Assembly (NCBI RefSeq): GCF_900460955.1
Contig: NZ_UFUW01000001.1
Span: forward strand, 2,088,501-2,152,500
From: Cardiobacterium valvarum
GTDB lineage: Bacteria > Pseudomonadota > Gammaproteobacteria > Cardiobacteriales > Cardiobacteriaceae
DNA length: 64,000 bases
Reading direction: 5' to 3'
The notes under the pieces were generated by a model that searched no databases, was not told the origin of the DNA, and saw only the letters and a list, made by a program, of their open reading frames with translations. How positions within the stretch are numbered: position 1 is the stretch's first letter; every line of letters starts with the position of its first letter. Shown in pieces: positions 1 to 9,617 of this stretch. Made by a program: the position numbers and the translations under genes.

Positions 1-3000
1 CGGCGGGACGCCTGTCGCGCTCCATTTGCCGTTCGCGCCTTTGCTGACGGTGATGGTCTGCGCCTTGCCGTCTTCGTCGGTGTAGTTGATCACGACTTTG
101 TCGGTGTTGGCCTGCGGCTTGATGGTCACGCCACCCTGTTCGGTCCCCTGGCCTTTTTCCAGCAGCGGTTTTTCCGGCTCGGTGCCAGGCTGCGGCGGCT
201 GGCCGCCGCCGTCCACGTCGCTGGTCACTTTGTCGCTGGCGGTCTTGCCGCTGCCCGTGTTGCTTGCGGTCGCATTGACGTCGCTCTGGTCTTTCACGGC
301 ATCCGGCGGCAGTTTGACGGTTCCGGTGTTTTCGTCAACGCTGATGCCTTTGCCCGGCGGGACGCCTGTCGCGCTCCATTTGCCGTTCGCGCCTTTGCTG
401 ACGGTGATGGTCTGCGCCTTGCCGTCTTCGTCGGTGTAGTTGATCACGACTTTGTCGGTGTTGGCCTGCGGCTTGATGGTCACGCCACCCTGTTCGGTCC
501 CCTGGCCTTTTTCCAGCAGCGGTTTTTCCGGCTCGGTGCCAGGCTGCGGCGGCTGGCCGCCGCCGTCCACGTCGCTGGTCACTTTGTCGCTGGCGGTCTT
601 GCCGCTGCCCGTGTTGCTTGCGGTCGCATTGACGTCGCTCTGGTCTTTCACGGCATCCGGCGGCAGTTTGACGGTTCCGGTGTTTTCGTCAACGCTGATG
701 CCTTTGCCCGGCGGGACGCCTGTCGCGCTCCATTTGCCGTTCGCGCCTTTGCTGACGGTGATGGTCTGCGCCTTGCCGTCTTCGTCGGTGTAGTTGATCA
801 CGACTTTGTCGGTGTTGGCCTGCGGCTTGATGGTCACGCCACCCTGTTCGGTCCCCTGGCCTTTTTCCAGCAGCGGTTTTTCCGGCTCGGTGCCAGGCTG
901 CGGCGGCTGGCCGCCGCCGTCCACGTCGCTGGTCACTTTGTCGCTGGCGGTCTTGCCGCTGCCCGTGTTGCTTGCGGTCGCATTGACGTCGCTCTGGTCT
1001 TTCACGGCATCCGGCGGCAGTTTGACGGTTCCGGTGTTTTCGTCAACGCTGATGCCTTTGCCCGGCGGGACGCCCGTCGCGCTCCATTTGCCGTTCGCGC
1101 CTTTGCTGACGGTGATGATCTGCGCCTTGCCGTCTTCGTCGGTGTAGTTGATCACGACTTTGTCGGTGTTGGCCTGCGGCTTGATGGTCACGCCACCCTG
1201 TTCGGTCCCCTGGCCTTTTTCCAGCAGCGGTTTTTCCGGCTCGGTGCCAGGCTGCGGCGGCTGGCCGCCGCCGTCCACGTCGCTGGTCACTTTGTCGCTG
1301 GCGGTCTTGCCGCTGCCCGTGTTGCTTGCGGTCGCATTGACGTCGCTCTGGTCTTTCACGGCATCCGGCGGCAGTTTGACGGTTCCGGTGTTTTCGTCAA
1401 CGCTGATGCCTTTGCCCGGCGGGACGCCTGTCGCGCTCCATTTGCCGTTCGCGCCTTTGCTGACGGTGATGGTCTGCGCCTTGCCGTCTTCGTCGGTGTA
1501 GTTGATCACGACTTTGTCGGTGTTGGCCTGCGGCTTGATGGTCACGCCACCCTGTTCGGTCCCCTGGCCTTTTTCCAGCAGCGGTTTTTCCGGCTCGGTG
1601 CCAGGCTGCGGCGGCTGGCCGCCGCCGTCCACGTCGCTGGTCACTTTGTCGCTGGCGGTCTTGCCGCTGCCCGTGTTGCTTGCGGTCGCATTGACGTCGC
1701 TCTGGTCTTTCACGGCATCCGGCGGCAGTTTGACGGTTCCGGTGTTTTCGTCAACGCTGATGCCTTTGCCCGGCGGGACGCCCGTCGCGCTCCATTTGCC
1801 GTTCGCGCCTTTGCTGACGGTGATGGTCTGCGCCTTGCCGTCTTCGTCGGTGTAGTTGATCACGACTTTGTCGGTGTTGGCCTGCGGCTTGATGGTCACG
1901 CCACCCTGTTCGGTCCCCTGGCCTTTTTCCAGCAGCGGTTTTTCCGGCTCGGTGCCAGGCTGCGGCGGCTGGCCGCCGCCGTCCACGTCGCTGGTCACTT
2001 TGTCGCTGGCGGTCTTGCCGCTGCCCGTGTTGCTTGCGGTCGCATTGACGTCGCTCTGGTCTTTCACGGCATCCGGCGGCAGTTTGACGGTTCCGGTGTT
2101 TTCGTCAACGCTGATGCCTTTGCCCGGCGGGACGCCTGTTGCGCTCCATTTGCCGTTCGCGCCTTTGCTGACGGTGATGGTCTGCGCCTTGCCGTCTTCG
2201 TCGGTGTAGTTGATCACGACTTTGTCGGTGTTGGCCTGCGGCTTGATGGTCACGCCACCCTGTTCGGTCCCCTGGCCTTTTTCCAGCAGCGGTTTTTCCG
2301 GCTCGGTGCCAGGCTGCGGCGGCTGGCCGCCGCCGTCCACGTCGCTGGTCACTTTGTCGCTGGCGGTCTTGCCGCTGCCCGTGTTGCTTGCGGTCGCATT
2401 GACGTCGCTCTGGTCTTTCACGGCATCCGGCGGCAGTTTGACGGTTCCGGTGTTTTCGTCAACGCTGATGCCTTTGCCCGGCGGGACGCCCGTCACGCTC
2501 CATTTGCCGTTCGCGCCTTTGCTGACGGTGATGGTCTGCGCTTTGCCGTCTTCGTCGGTGTAGTTGATCACGACTTTGTCGGTGTTGGCCTGCGGCTTGA
2601 TGGTCACGCCACCCTGTTCGGTCCCCTGGCCTTTTTCCAGCAGCGGTTTTTCCGGCTCGGTGCCAGGCTGCGGCGGCTGGCCGCCGCCGTCCACGTCGCT
2701 GGTCACTTTGTCGCTGGCGGTCTTGCCGCTGCCCGTGTTGCTTGCGGTCGCATTGACGTCGCTCTGGTCTTTCACGGCATCCGGCGGCAGTTTGACGGTT
2801 CCGGTGTTTTCGTCAACGCTGATGCCTTTGCCCGGCGGGACGCCTGTCGCGCTCCATTTGCCGTTCGCGCCTTTGCTGACGGTGATGGTCTGCGCCTTGC
2901 CGTCTTCGTCGGTGTAGTTGATCACGACTTTGTCGGTGTTGGCCTGCGGCTTGATGGTCACGCCACCCTGTTCGGTCCCCTGGCCTTTTTCCAGCAGCGG

Positions 3001-6000
3001 TTTTTCCGGCTCGGTGCCAGGCTGCGGCGGCTGGCCGCCGCCGTCCACGTCGCTGGTCACTTTGTCGCTGGCGGTCTTGCCGCTGCCCGTGTTGCTTGCG
3101 GTCGCATTGACGTCGCTCTGGTCTTTCACGGCATCCGGCGGCAGTTTGACGGTTCCGGTGTTTTCGTCAACGCTGATGCCTTTGCCCGGCGGGACGCCTG
3201 TCGCGCTCCATTTGCCGTTCGCGCCTTTGCTGACGGTGATGGTCTGCGCCTTGCCGTCTTCGTCGGTGTAGTTGATCACGACTTTGTCGGTGTTGGCCTG
3301 CGGCTTGATGGTCACGCCACCCTGTTCGGTCCCCTGGCCTTTTTCCAGCAGCGGTTTTTCCGGCTCGGTGCCAGGCTGCGGCGGCTGGCCGCCGCCGTCC
3401 ACGTCGCTGGTCACTTTGTCGCTGGCGGTCTTGCCGCTGCCCGTGTTGCTTGCGGTCGCATTGACGTCGCTCTGGTCTTTCACGGCATCCGGCGGCAGTT
3501 TGACGGTTCCGGTGTTTTCGTCAACGCTGATGCCTTTGCCCGGCGGGACGCCCGTCGCGCTCCATTTGCCGTTCGCGCCTTTGCTGACGGTGATGGTCTG
3601 CGCCTTGCCGTCTTCGTCGGTGTAGTTGATCACGACTTTGTCGGTGTTGGCCTGCGGCTTGATGGTCACGCCACCCTGTTCGGTCCCCTGGCCTTTTTCC
3701 AGCAGCGGTTTTTCCGGCTCGGTGCCAGGCTGCGGCGGCTGGCCGCCGCCGTCCACGTCGCTGGTCACTTTGTCGCTGGCGGTCTTGCCGCTGCCCGTGT
3801 TGCTTGCGGTCGCATTGACGTCGCTCTGGTCTTTCACGGCATCCGGCGGCAGTTTGACGGTTCCGGTGTTTTCGTCAACGCTGATGCCTTTGCCCGGCGG
3901 GACGCCCGTCGCGCTCCATTTGCCGTTCGCGCCTTTGCTGACGGTGATGGTCTGCGCCTTGCCGTCTTCGTCGGTGTAGTTGATCACGACTTTGTCGGTG
4001 TTGGCCTGCGGCTTGATGGTCACGCCACCCTGTTCGGTCCCCTGGCCTTTTTCCAGCAGCGGTTTTTCCGGCTCGGTGCCAGGCTGCGGCGGCTGGCCGC
4101 CGCCGTCCACGTCGCTGGTCACTTTGTCGCTGGCGGTCTTGCCGCTGCCCGTGTTGCTTGCGGTCGCATTGACGTCGCTCTGGTCTTTCACGGCATCCGG
4201 CGGCAGTTTGACGGTTCCGGTGTTTTCGTCAACGCTGATGCCTTTGCCCGGCGGGACGCCTGTCGCGCTCCATTTGCCGTTCGCGCCTTTGCTGACGGTG
4301 ATGGTCTGCGCCTTGCCGTCTTCGTCGGTGTAGTTGATCACGACTTTGTCGGTGTTGGCCTGCGGCTTGATGGTCACGCCACCCTGTTCGGTCCCCTGGC
4401 CTTTTTCCAGCAGCGGTTTTTCCGGCTCGGTGCCAGGCTGCGGCGGCTGGCCGCCGCCGTCCACGTCGCTGGTCACTTTGTCGCTGGCGGTCTTGCCGCT
4501 GCCCGTGTTGCTTGCGGTCGCATTGACGTCGCTCTGGTCTTTCACGGCATCCGGCGGCAGTTTGACGGTTCCGGTGTTTTCGTCAACGCTGATGCCTTTG
4601 CCCGGCGGGACGCCCGTCGCGCTCCATTTGCCGTTCGCGCCTTTGCTGACGGTGATGGTCTGCGCCTTGCCGTCTTCGTCGGTGTAGTTGATCACGACTT
4701 TGTCGGTGTTGGCCTGCGGCTTGATGGTCACGCCACCCTGTTCGGTCCCCTGGCCTTTTTCCAGCAGCGGTTTTTCCGGCTCGGTGCCAGGCTGCGGCGG
4801 CTGGCCGCCGCCGTCCACGTCGCTGGTCACTTTGTCGCTGGCGGTCTTGCCGCTGCCCGTGTTGCTTGCGGTCGCATTGACGTCGCTCTGGTCTTTCACG
4901 GCATCCGGCGGCAGTTTGACGGTTCCGGTGTTTTCGTCAACGCTGATGCCTTTGCCCGGCGGGACGCCCGTCGCGCTCCATTTGCCGTTCGCGCCTTTGC
5001 TGACGGTGATGGTCTGCGCCTTGCCGTCTTCGTCGGTGTAGTTGATCACGACTTTGTCGGTGTTGGCCTGCGGCTTGATGGTCACGCCACCCTGTTCGGT
5101 CCCCTGGCCTTTTTCCAGCAGCGGTTTTTCCGGCTCGGTGCCAGGCTGCGGCGGCTGGCCGCCGCCGTCCACGTCGCTGGTCACTTTGTCGCTGGCGGTC
5201 TTGCCGCTGCCCGTGTTGCTTGCGGTCGCATTGACGTCGCTCTGGTCTTTCACGGCATCCGGCGGCAGTTTGACGGTTCCGGTGTTTTCGTCAACGCTGA
5301 TGCCTTTGCCCGGCGGGACGCCTGTCGCGCTCCATTTGCCGTTCGCGCCTTTGCTGACGGTGATGGTCTGCGCCTTGCCGTCTTCGTCGGTGTAGTTGAT
5401 CACGACTTTGTCGGTGTTGGCCTGCGGCTTGATGGTCACGCCACCCTGTTCGGTCCCCTGGCCTTTTTCCAGCAGCGGTTTTTCCGGCTCGGTGCCAGGC
5501 TGCGGCGGCTGGCCGCCGCCGTCCACGTCGCTGGTCACTTTGTCGCTGGCGGTCTTGCCGCTGCCCGTGTTGCTTGCGGTCGCATTGACGTCGCTCTGGT
5601 CTTTCACGGCATCCGGCGGCAGTTTGACGGTTCCGGTGTTTTCGTCAACGCTGATGCCTTTGCCCGGCGGGACGCCTGTTGCGCTCCATTTGCCGTTCGC
5701 GCCTTTGCTGACGGTGATGATCTGCGCCTTGCCGTCTTCGTCGGTGTAGTTGATCACGACTTTGTCGGTGTTGGCCTGCGGCTTGATGGTCACGCCACCC
5801 TGTTCGGTCCCCTGGCCTTTTTCCAGCAGCGGTTTTTCCGGCTCGGTGCCAGGCTGCGGCGGCTGGCCGCCGCCGTCCACGTCGCTGGTCACTTTGTCGC
5901 TGGCGGTCTTGCCGCTGCCCGTGTTGCTTGCGGTCGCATTGACGTCGCTCTGGTCTTTCACGGCATCCGGCGGCAGTTTGACGGTTCCGGTGTTTTCGTC

Positions 6001-7287
6001 AACGCTGATGCCTTTGCCCGGCGGGACGCCTGTCGCGCTCCATTTGCCGTTCGCGCCTTTGCTGACGGTGATGGTCTGCGCCTTGCCGTCTTCGTCGGTG
6101 TAGTTGATCACGACTTTGTCGGTGTTGGCCTGCGGCTTGATGGTCACGCCACCCTGTTCGGTCCCCTGGCCTTTTTCCAGCAGCGGTTTTTCCGGCTCGG
6201 TGCCAGGCTGCGGCGGCTGGCCGCCGCCGTCCACGTCGCTGGTCACTTTGTCGCTGGCGGTCTTGCCGCTGCCCGTGTTGCTTGCGGTCGCATTGACGTC
6301 GCTCTGGTCTTTCACGGCATCCGGCGGCAGTTTGACGGTTCCGGTGTTTTCGTCAACGCTGATGCCTTTGCCCGGCGGGACGCCCGTCGCGCTCCATTTG
6401 CCGTTCGCGCCTTTGCTGACGGTGATGGTCTGCGCCTTGCCGTCTTCGTCGGTGTAGTTGATCACGACTTTGTCGGTGTTGGCCTGCGGCTTGATGGTCA
6501 CGCCACCCTGTTCGGTCCCCTGGCCTTTTTCCAGCAGCGGTTTTTCCGGCTCGGTGCCAGGCTGCGGCGGCTGGCCGCCGCCGTCCACGTCGCTGGTCAC
6601 TTTGTCGCTGGCGGTCTTGCCGCTGCCCGTGTTGCTTGCGGTCGCATTGACGTCGCTCTGGTCTTTCACGGCATCCGGCGGCAGTTTGACGGTTCCGGTG
6701 TTTTCGTCAACGCTGATGCCTTTGCCCGGCGGGACGCCTGTTGCGCTCCATTTGCCGTTCGCGCCTTTGCTGACGGTGATGATCTGCGCCTTGCCGTCTT
6801 CGTCGGTGTAGTTGATCACGACTTTGTCGGTGTTGGCCTGCGGCTTGATGGTCACGCCACCCTGTTCGGTCCCCTGGCCTTTTTCCAGCAGCGGTTTTTC
6901 CGGCTCGGTGCCAGGCTGCGGCGGCTGGCCGCCGCCGTCCACGTCGCTGGTCACTTTGTCGCTGGCGGTCTTGCCGCTGCCCGTGTTGCTTGCGGTCGCA
7001 TTGACGTCGCTCTGGTCTTTCACGGCATCCGGCGGCAGTTTGACGGTTCCGGTGTTTTCGTCAACGCTGATGCCTTTGCCCGGCGGGACGCCTGTTGCGC
7101 TCCATTTGCCGTTCGCGCCTTTGCTGACGGTGATGGTCTGCGCCTTGCCGTCTTCGTCGGTGTAGTTGATCACGACTTTGTCGGTGTTGGCCTGCGGCTT
7201 GATGGTCACGCCACCCTGTTCGGTCCCCTGGCCTTTTTCCAGCAGCGGTTTTTCCGGCTCGGTGCCAGGCTGCGGCGGCTGGCCGCC
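1..7287 (-). repeat. 354-bp in-frame tandem repeat, about 20.6 copies in window
   Basis: The unit is 354 bp (118 codons) and recurs without spacer from the left edge to 7287, where it diverges into unique sequence. Copies are nearly identical. The few differences I can read (for example cctgtc/cccgtc/cctgtt, gatggtc/gatgatc, gccttg/gctttg) fall in one short part of the unit. Two change the protein (Thr to Ile, Ala to Val). The array continues beyond the window, so the copy number is a minimum. Confidence 0.97.
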
Positions 7288-7917
7288 TCCGTTATCCGGG
7301 CCCGGCGGATAGGGGCGGGGCGGTTGCGGTGCTGGTTCAATGCCGGGATTTTTATTGCCATTATTGCCATTATTGCCATTGCCGCAGCTGTGGCTACCCA
7401 GTGCCGCAAGGCCGCCAATGGCCGCCAAACCGCCAAGAATGGCCCACGGGCTGACACTGCTCCCGACTCCGCTGCTAATCGGCAGGATACCGGCAAAGTG
7501 CGAATCGCCGCCGAGCGCCTGTCCAGCGGCGACGTGATCGGCAAGCATGTGCACGGCATCAGCTTGCTGCGCACTTTCCGGAATATAGGGATAGAACGAT
7601 CCGTTTTCATGTTGCCCGACCAGCAGGTTCTTGCTGCCGTTCGGGTTCAGGCCGTAGTAGCCGTCAATAATCAGGCTGGGGTTGTCGATGCTCTCGCCTT
7701 CAAACGCGATATACAAATCATTGCCAACGCGCTGCGTCATGATGTTTTCCGGCCCGTATTGCGTACTGAGGTCAGTGAGCTGGTAGTAGACGTTATCCAC
7801 CGCCCGGATGTGTACGGGGCTGCCGCTGGCGGTGTTGATGTTGACTTGATCGACGATGTCCGCACTACTGCTGCTGCCTTTGACCTTGGCGAGTGTCAGA
7901 ACGATTTGTTTAGCCAT
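1..7917 (-). CDS. Giant BapA-like repetitive adhesin, N-terminal part (runs off left edge)
   Basis: The ATG at 7917 follows a good ribosome site (ACGAGG, about 8 nt upstream), and the frame stays open for 2639 codons to the window edge. Residues 1-125 resemble the BapA/Bap 'prefix' domain of type I-secreted biofilm adhesins (MAKQIVLTLAKVKG start, then LIIDGYYG and QADAVHMLADHVAAG). A hydrophobic Gly/Ala segment (PWAILGGLAAIGGLAALG) follows, then an Asn-Gly stretch and a Pro-rich hinge. From about residue 211 the protein is only 118-residue repeats: an Ig-like unit (TITVSKGANGKWSATGVPPG) joined by a Pro-rich linker (GGGQPPQPGTEPEKPL). There is no Sec signal peptide, as expected if secretion uses a C-terminal type I signal, which would lie outside the window. 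Adhesion or biofilm function is inferred from the family. No transporter genes are visible here. Confidence 0.85.
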   Translation of the reverse strand, partial: MAKQIVLTLAKVKGSSSSADIVDQVNINTASGSPVHIRAVDNVYYQLTDLSTQYGPENIMTQRVGNDLYIAFEGESIDNPSLIIDGYYGLNPNGSKNLLVGQHENGSFYPYIPESAQQADAVHMLADHVAAGQALGGDSHFAGILPISSGVGSSVSPWAILGGLAAIGGLAALGSHSCGNGNNGNNGNKNPGIEPAPQPPRPYPPGPDNGGGQPPQPGTEPEKPLLEKGQGTEQGGVTIKPQANTDKVVINYTDEDGKAQTITVSKGANGKWSATGVPPGKGISVDENTGTVKLPPDAVKDQSDVNATASNTGSGKTASDKVTSDVDGGGQPPQPGTEPEKPLLEKGQGTEQGGVTIKPQANTDKVVINYTDEDGKAQIITVSKGANGKWSATGVPPGKGISVDENTGTVKLPPDAVKDQSDVNATASNTGSGKTASDKVTSDVDGGGQPPQPGTEPEKPLLEKGQGTEQGGVTIKPQANTDKVVINYTDEDGKAQTITVSKGANGKWSATGVPPGKGISVDENTGTVKLPPDAVKDQSDVNATASNTGSGKTASDKVTSDVDGGGQPPQPGTEPEKPLLEKGQGTEQGGVTIKPQANTDKVVINYTDEDGKAQTITVSKGANGKWSATGVPPGKGISVDENTGTVKLPPDAVKDQSDVNATASNTGSGKTASDKVTSDVDGGGQPPQPGTEPEKPLLEKGQGTEQGGVTIKPQANTDKVVINYTDEDGKAQIITVSKGANGKWSATGVPPGKGISVDENTGTVKLPPDAVKDQSDVNATASNTGSGKTASDKVTSDVDGGGQPPQPGTEPEKPLLEKGQGTEQGGVTIKPQANTDKVVINYTDEDGKAQTITVSKGANGKWSATGVPPGKGISVDENTGTVKLPPDAVKDQSDVNATASNTGSGKTASDKVTSDVDGGGQPPQPGTEPEKPLLEKGQGTEQGGVTIKPQANTDKVVINYTDEDGKAQTITVSKGANGKWSATGVPPGKGISVDENTGTVKLPPDAVKDQSDVNATASNTGSGKTASDKVTSDVDGGGQPPQPGTEPEKPLLEKGQGTEQGGVTIKPQANTDKVVINYTDEDGKAQTITVSKGANGKWSATGVPPGKGISVDENTGTVKLPPDAVKDQSDVNATASNTGSGKTASDKVTSDVDGGGQPPQPGTEPEKPLLEKGQGTEQGGVTIKPQANTDKVVINYTDEDGKAQTITVSKGANGKWSATGVPPGKGISVDENTGTVKLPPDAVKDQSDVNATASNTGSGKTASDKVTSDVDGGGQPPQPGTEPEKPLLEKGQGTEQGGVTIKPQANTDKVVINYTDEDGKAQTITVSKGANGKWSATGVPPGKGISVDENTGTVKLPPDAVKDQSDVNATASNTGSGKTASDKVTSDVDGGGQPPQPGTEPEKPLLEKGQGTEQGGVTIKPQANTDKVVINYTDEDGKAQTITVSKGANGKWSATGVPPGKGISVDENTGTVKLPPDAVKDQSDVNATASNTGSGKTASDKVTSDVDGGGQPPQPGTEPEKPLLEKGQGTEQGGVTIKPQANTDKVVINYTDEDGKAQTITVSKGANGKWSATGVPPGKGISVDENTGTVKLPPDAVKDQSDVNATASNTGSGKTASDKVTSDVDGGGQPPQPGTEPEKPLLEKGQGTEQGGVTIKPQANTDKVVINYTDEDGKAQTITVSKGANGKWSATGVPPGKGISVDENTGTVKLPPDAVKDQSDVNATASNTGSGKTASDKVTSDVDGGGQPPQPGTEPEKPLLEKGQGTEQGGVTIKPQANTDKVVINYTDEDGKAQTITVSKGANGKWSVTGVPPGKGISVDENTGTVKLPPDAVKDQSDVNATASNTGSGKTASDKVTSDVDGGGQPPQPGTEPEKPLLEKGQGTEQGGVTIKPQANTDKVVINYTDEDGKAQTITVSKGANGKWSATGVPPGKGISVDENTGTVKLPPDAVKDQSDVNATASNTGSGKTASDKVTSDVDGGGQPPQPGTEPEKPLLEKGQGTEQGGVTIKPQANTDKVVINYTDEDGKAQTITVSKGANGKWSATGVPPGKGISVDENTGTVKLPPDAVKDQSDVNATASNTGSGKTASDKVTSDVDGGGQPPQPGTEPEKPLLEKGQGTEQGGVTIKPQANTDKVVINYTDEDGKAQTITVSKGANGKWSATGVPPGKGISVDENTGTVKLPPDAVKDQSDVNATASNTGSGKTASDKVTSDVDGGGQPPQPGTEPEKPLLEKGQGTEQGGVTIKPQANTDKVVINYTDEDGKAQIITVSKGANGKWSATGVPPGKGISVDENTGTVKLPPDAVKDQSDVNATASNTGSGKTASDKVTSDVDGGGQPPQPGTEPEKPLLEKGQGTEQGGVTIKPQANTDKVVINYTDEDGKAQTITVSKGANGKWSATGVPPGKGISVDENTGTVKLPPDAVKDQSDVNATASNTGSGKTASDKVTSDVDGGGQPPQPGTEPEKPLLEKGQGTEQGGVTIKPQANTDKVVINYTDEDGKAQTITVSKGANGKWSATGVPPGKGISVDENTGTVKLPPDAVKDQSDVNATASNTGSGKTASDKVTSDVDGGGQPPQPGTEPEKPLLEKGQGTEQGGVTIKPQANTDKVVINYTDEDGKAQTITVSKGANGKWSATGVPP
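7352..7378 (-). repeat. 3 x 9-bp tandem repeat (TTATTGCCA on + strand)
   Basis: Three perfect 9-bp copies encode the Asn-Gly-Asn stretch between the hydrophobic segment and the Pro-rich hinge of the adhesin. Because the unit is nine bases, copy-number changes would stay in frame and alter only linker length. Confidence 0.8.
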
Positions 7918-8288
7918 GATTTACCTCGTAAATACTTAACTGTATGGGATTGCCCTTTGGCGGGTATCTCTACCCTGAGATTCAGGCGATTTGACTGTTT
8001 CAATTCCGACCGAGCCCATCACCCCTAATGATGCCGGGCCGACCTCCTTGATTTATGCCTTGCGGCATACCGCACGCTATACGGCTAAATTCCTTAGCGT
8101 TATAGATAGACGTGGCAGTAATCTTAACTTAGGCAGTTCTACATTTCTACCTTATCTTTCTATTTTATTACAAATCATCAAGCATTATGTAATCTGTCTC
8201 CCCTGCCTTTCCTTGCAAAATCCGCAGGATAGCTTGGGAAAAAGCGCTATTATGCCCGCCTGAGAACATTACCAGAAAAGCTATCTCC
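7918..8288. other. Divergent intergenic region, 371 bp
   Basis: This lies between the divergent adhesin and DUF1287 genes and is clearly more AT-rich than its flanks (8090-8200). It should hold both promoters, but I cannot pick a convincing -35/-10 pair for either. I see no RNA gene or real coding sequence. Confidence 0.5.
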
Positions 8289-8870
8289 ATGATTATGCGT
8301 AACTATTGCACATTGCTTCTTTCCTTACCTCTCACCCTTGCCATCCAGGCGGCGACTCTTGACAGCAGCCGTCTGGTGCAGGATGCCCGCGCGCAAATCG
8401 GCGTTACCACCGGTTATGACGGCAGCTACCGCAATTTAGCCTATCCGCTGGGCGACGTGCCCATTGAAACCGGCGTCTGCACTGACGTTATTATCCGCGC
8501 CCTGCGTCAGCAAGGTATTGGCCTGCAACAACGCGTGCACGAAGACATGGCGCGGCATTTCAGCGCCTACCCACGCCTGTGGGGGCAAAAAACCACCGAC
8601 CGCAACATTGACCACCGCCGCGTCCCCAACCTGGAAACCTACCTGCGCCGCCACGGCGAAAGTCTGCCGCTGGAAGATCGCGACAGCTGCCAAGCGGGCG
8701 ACATCGTCACCTGGCGCCTGCCCGGTGACCGGCCGCACATCGGCATCGTTTCCGACCGCCGTGTTGAAGACGGCACCCCGCTTATCATCCACAACATCGG
8801 CCGTGGCACCCAAGAAGAAAATATCCTCTTCGCCTACCCCATCATCACTCACACCCGCTACCAGCCATGA
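8289..8870 (+). CDS. DUF1287 family secreted protein (YijF-like)
   Basis: A 193-residue protein with an N-terminal signal sequence (LLLSLPLTLAIQAA). The DUF1287 hallmarks are GVCTDVIIRALR around residues 62-73, DHRRVPNLETYL, and GDIVTWRLPGDRPHIGIVSDR, a Cys...His arrangement reminiscent of NlpC/P60-like folds. Family function is unsettled; a periplasmic location is inferred. ATG 8289 and ATG 8295 are both possible starts, and neither has a strong ribosome site. The stop overlaps the PgpB start by 4 nt (ATGA), so the two are probably co-translated and may both act at the cell envelope. Confidence 0.8.
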   Translation: MIMRNYCTLLLSLPLTLAIQAATLDSSRLVQDARAQIGVTTGYDGSYRNLAYPLGDVPIETGVCTDVIIRALRQQGIGLQQRVHEDMARHFSAYPRLWGQKTTDRNIDHRRVPNLETYLRRHGESLPLEDRDSCQAGDIVTWRLPGDRPHIGIVSDRRVEDGTPLIIHNIGRGTQEENILFAYPIITHTRYQP

Positions 8871-9610
8871 CCAAACGCCTCCTCGCCACCATCGCCCTGC
8901 TCCTCGCCGTCCCGCTTGCCTTTTGGCTCACCGGCTGGCATTGGCAAGCGGCCACCCCTGGCAACTACCCGCTCTACCTCATCACCCAGACCGCTGGCAA
9001 ATACGGTATCCTCCCTATCAGCGCTGGCCTTTACGCCTTGCTGTGGTGGACACACCGCCGTGGCGAAGCGCGCGCCCTGTTGCTCGTTGCCCTCCTTGTC
9101 ATTGGCAGTACCCAAGTCGCCAAAGTCCTGCTCAAACCGCTCATCGCCGAACCGCGTCCCTACATCGTCGCCATGCACGACGCCGACCCGTCCCGCATCC
9201 GTGCCTTTTACGCCCAACCACGCTCAGAGCGTCGTACTTACGTCACCCACTACTACACCGACAGCACGACGCCCGCCTATCTCACTGCACACCGCGCCAG
9301 TGAGACCGGATACAGTTTCCCATCGGGACACAGCCTCTTCGCAGTGAGCTGGGCATTACTCTTCGCCGGCATCATCGGCTACGCCAACCGCCGCCGACGC
9401 CTCATCTGCCATGCCGTCACCCTGTGGGCGATGCTGGTTATGGCGAGCCGCGTCGCCCTCGGCCTGCATTACCCCATTGACCTCGCAGGTGCCATCCTCC
9501 TCGCCTGCGCCATCGCCCTACCGCTGCTGCACGCCTGGCAACGGCGTCATCACTCGCCACGTCTGCGCCGCCTGCTCAGTTATCTGACGGCCTCCCCACG
9601 AAATTTATAA
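8867..9610 (+). CDS. pgpB: PAP2-family membrane phosphatase, PgpB-like
   Basis: A 247-residue multi-pass membrane protein carrying the three PAP2 phosphatase signatures in order: K-x6-RP (KPLIAEPRPY), PSGH (YSFPSGHSLF) and SR-x5-H-x3-D (SRVALGLHYPIDL). The family removes phosphate from phosphatidylglycerophosphate, undecaprenyl pyrophosphate or related lipids at the periplasmic face of the inner membrane. The roughly 60-residue loop between the first two motifs matches PgpB better than the compact BacA-type enzymes. The start overlaps the preceding gene by 4 nt. Exact substrate preference cannot be read from sequence. Confidence 0.85.
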   Translation: MTKRLLATIALLLAVPLAFWLTGWHWQAATPGNYPLYLITQTAGKYGILPISAGLYALLWWTHRRGEARALLLVALLVIGSTQVAKVLLKPLIAEPRPYIVAMHDADPSRIRAFYAQPRSERRTYVTHYYTDSTTPAYLTAHRASETGYSFPSGHSLFAVSWALLFAGIIGYANRRRRLICHAVTLWAMLVMASRVALGLHYPIDLAGAILLACAIALPLLHAWQRRHHSPRLRRLLSYLTASPRNL

Positions 9611-9617
9611 AAGAATT

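Noticed and set aside
86..7165. Twenty identical 117-residue plus-strand open frames
   Set aside because: They are antisense shadows of the 354-bp adhesin repeat. The minus frame is continuous for 2639 codons with a start, a ribosome site and domain content.
1..7287. Repeat array as CRISPR or satellite DNA
   Set aside because: Units are 354 bp, contiguous, without spacers and in frame with a protein.
7991..8263. 90-residue plus frame in the adhesin-DUF1287 gap
   Set aside because: No ribosome site, no recognisable domain, AT-rich intergenic composition.
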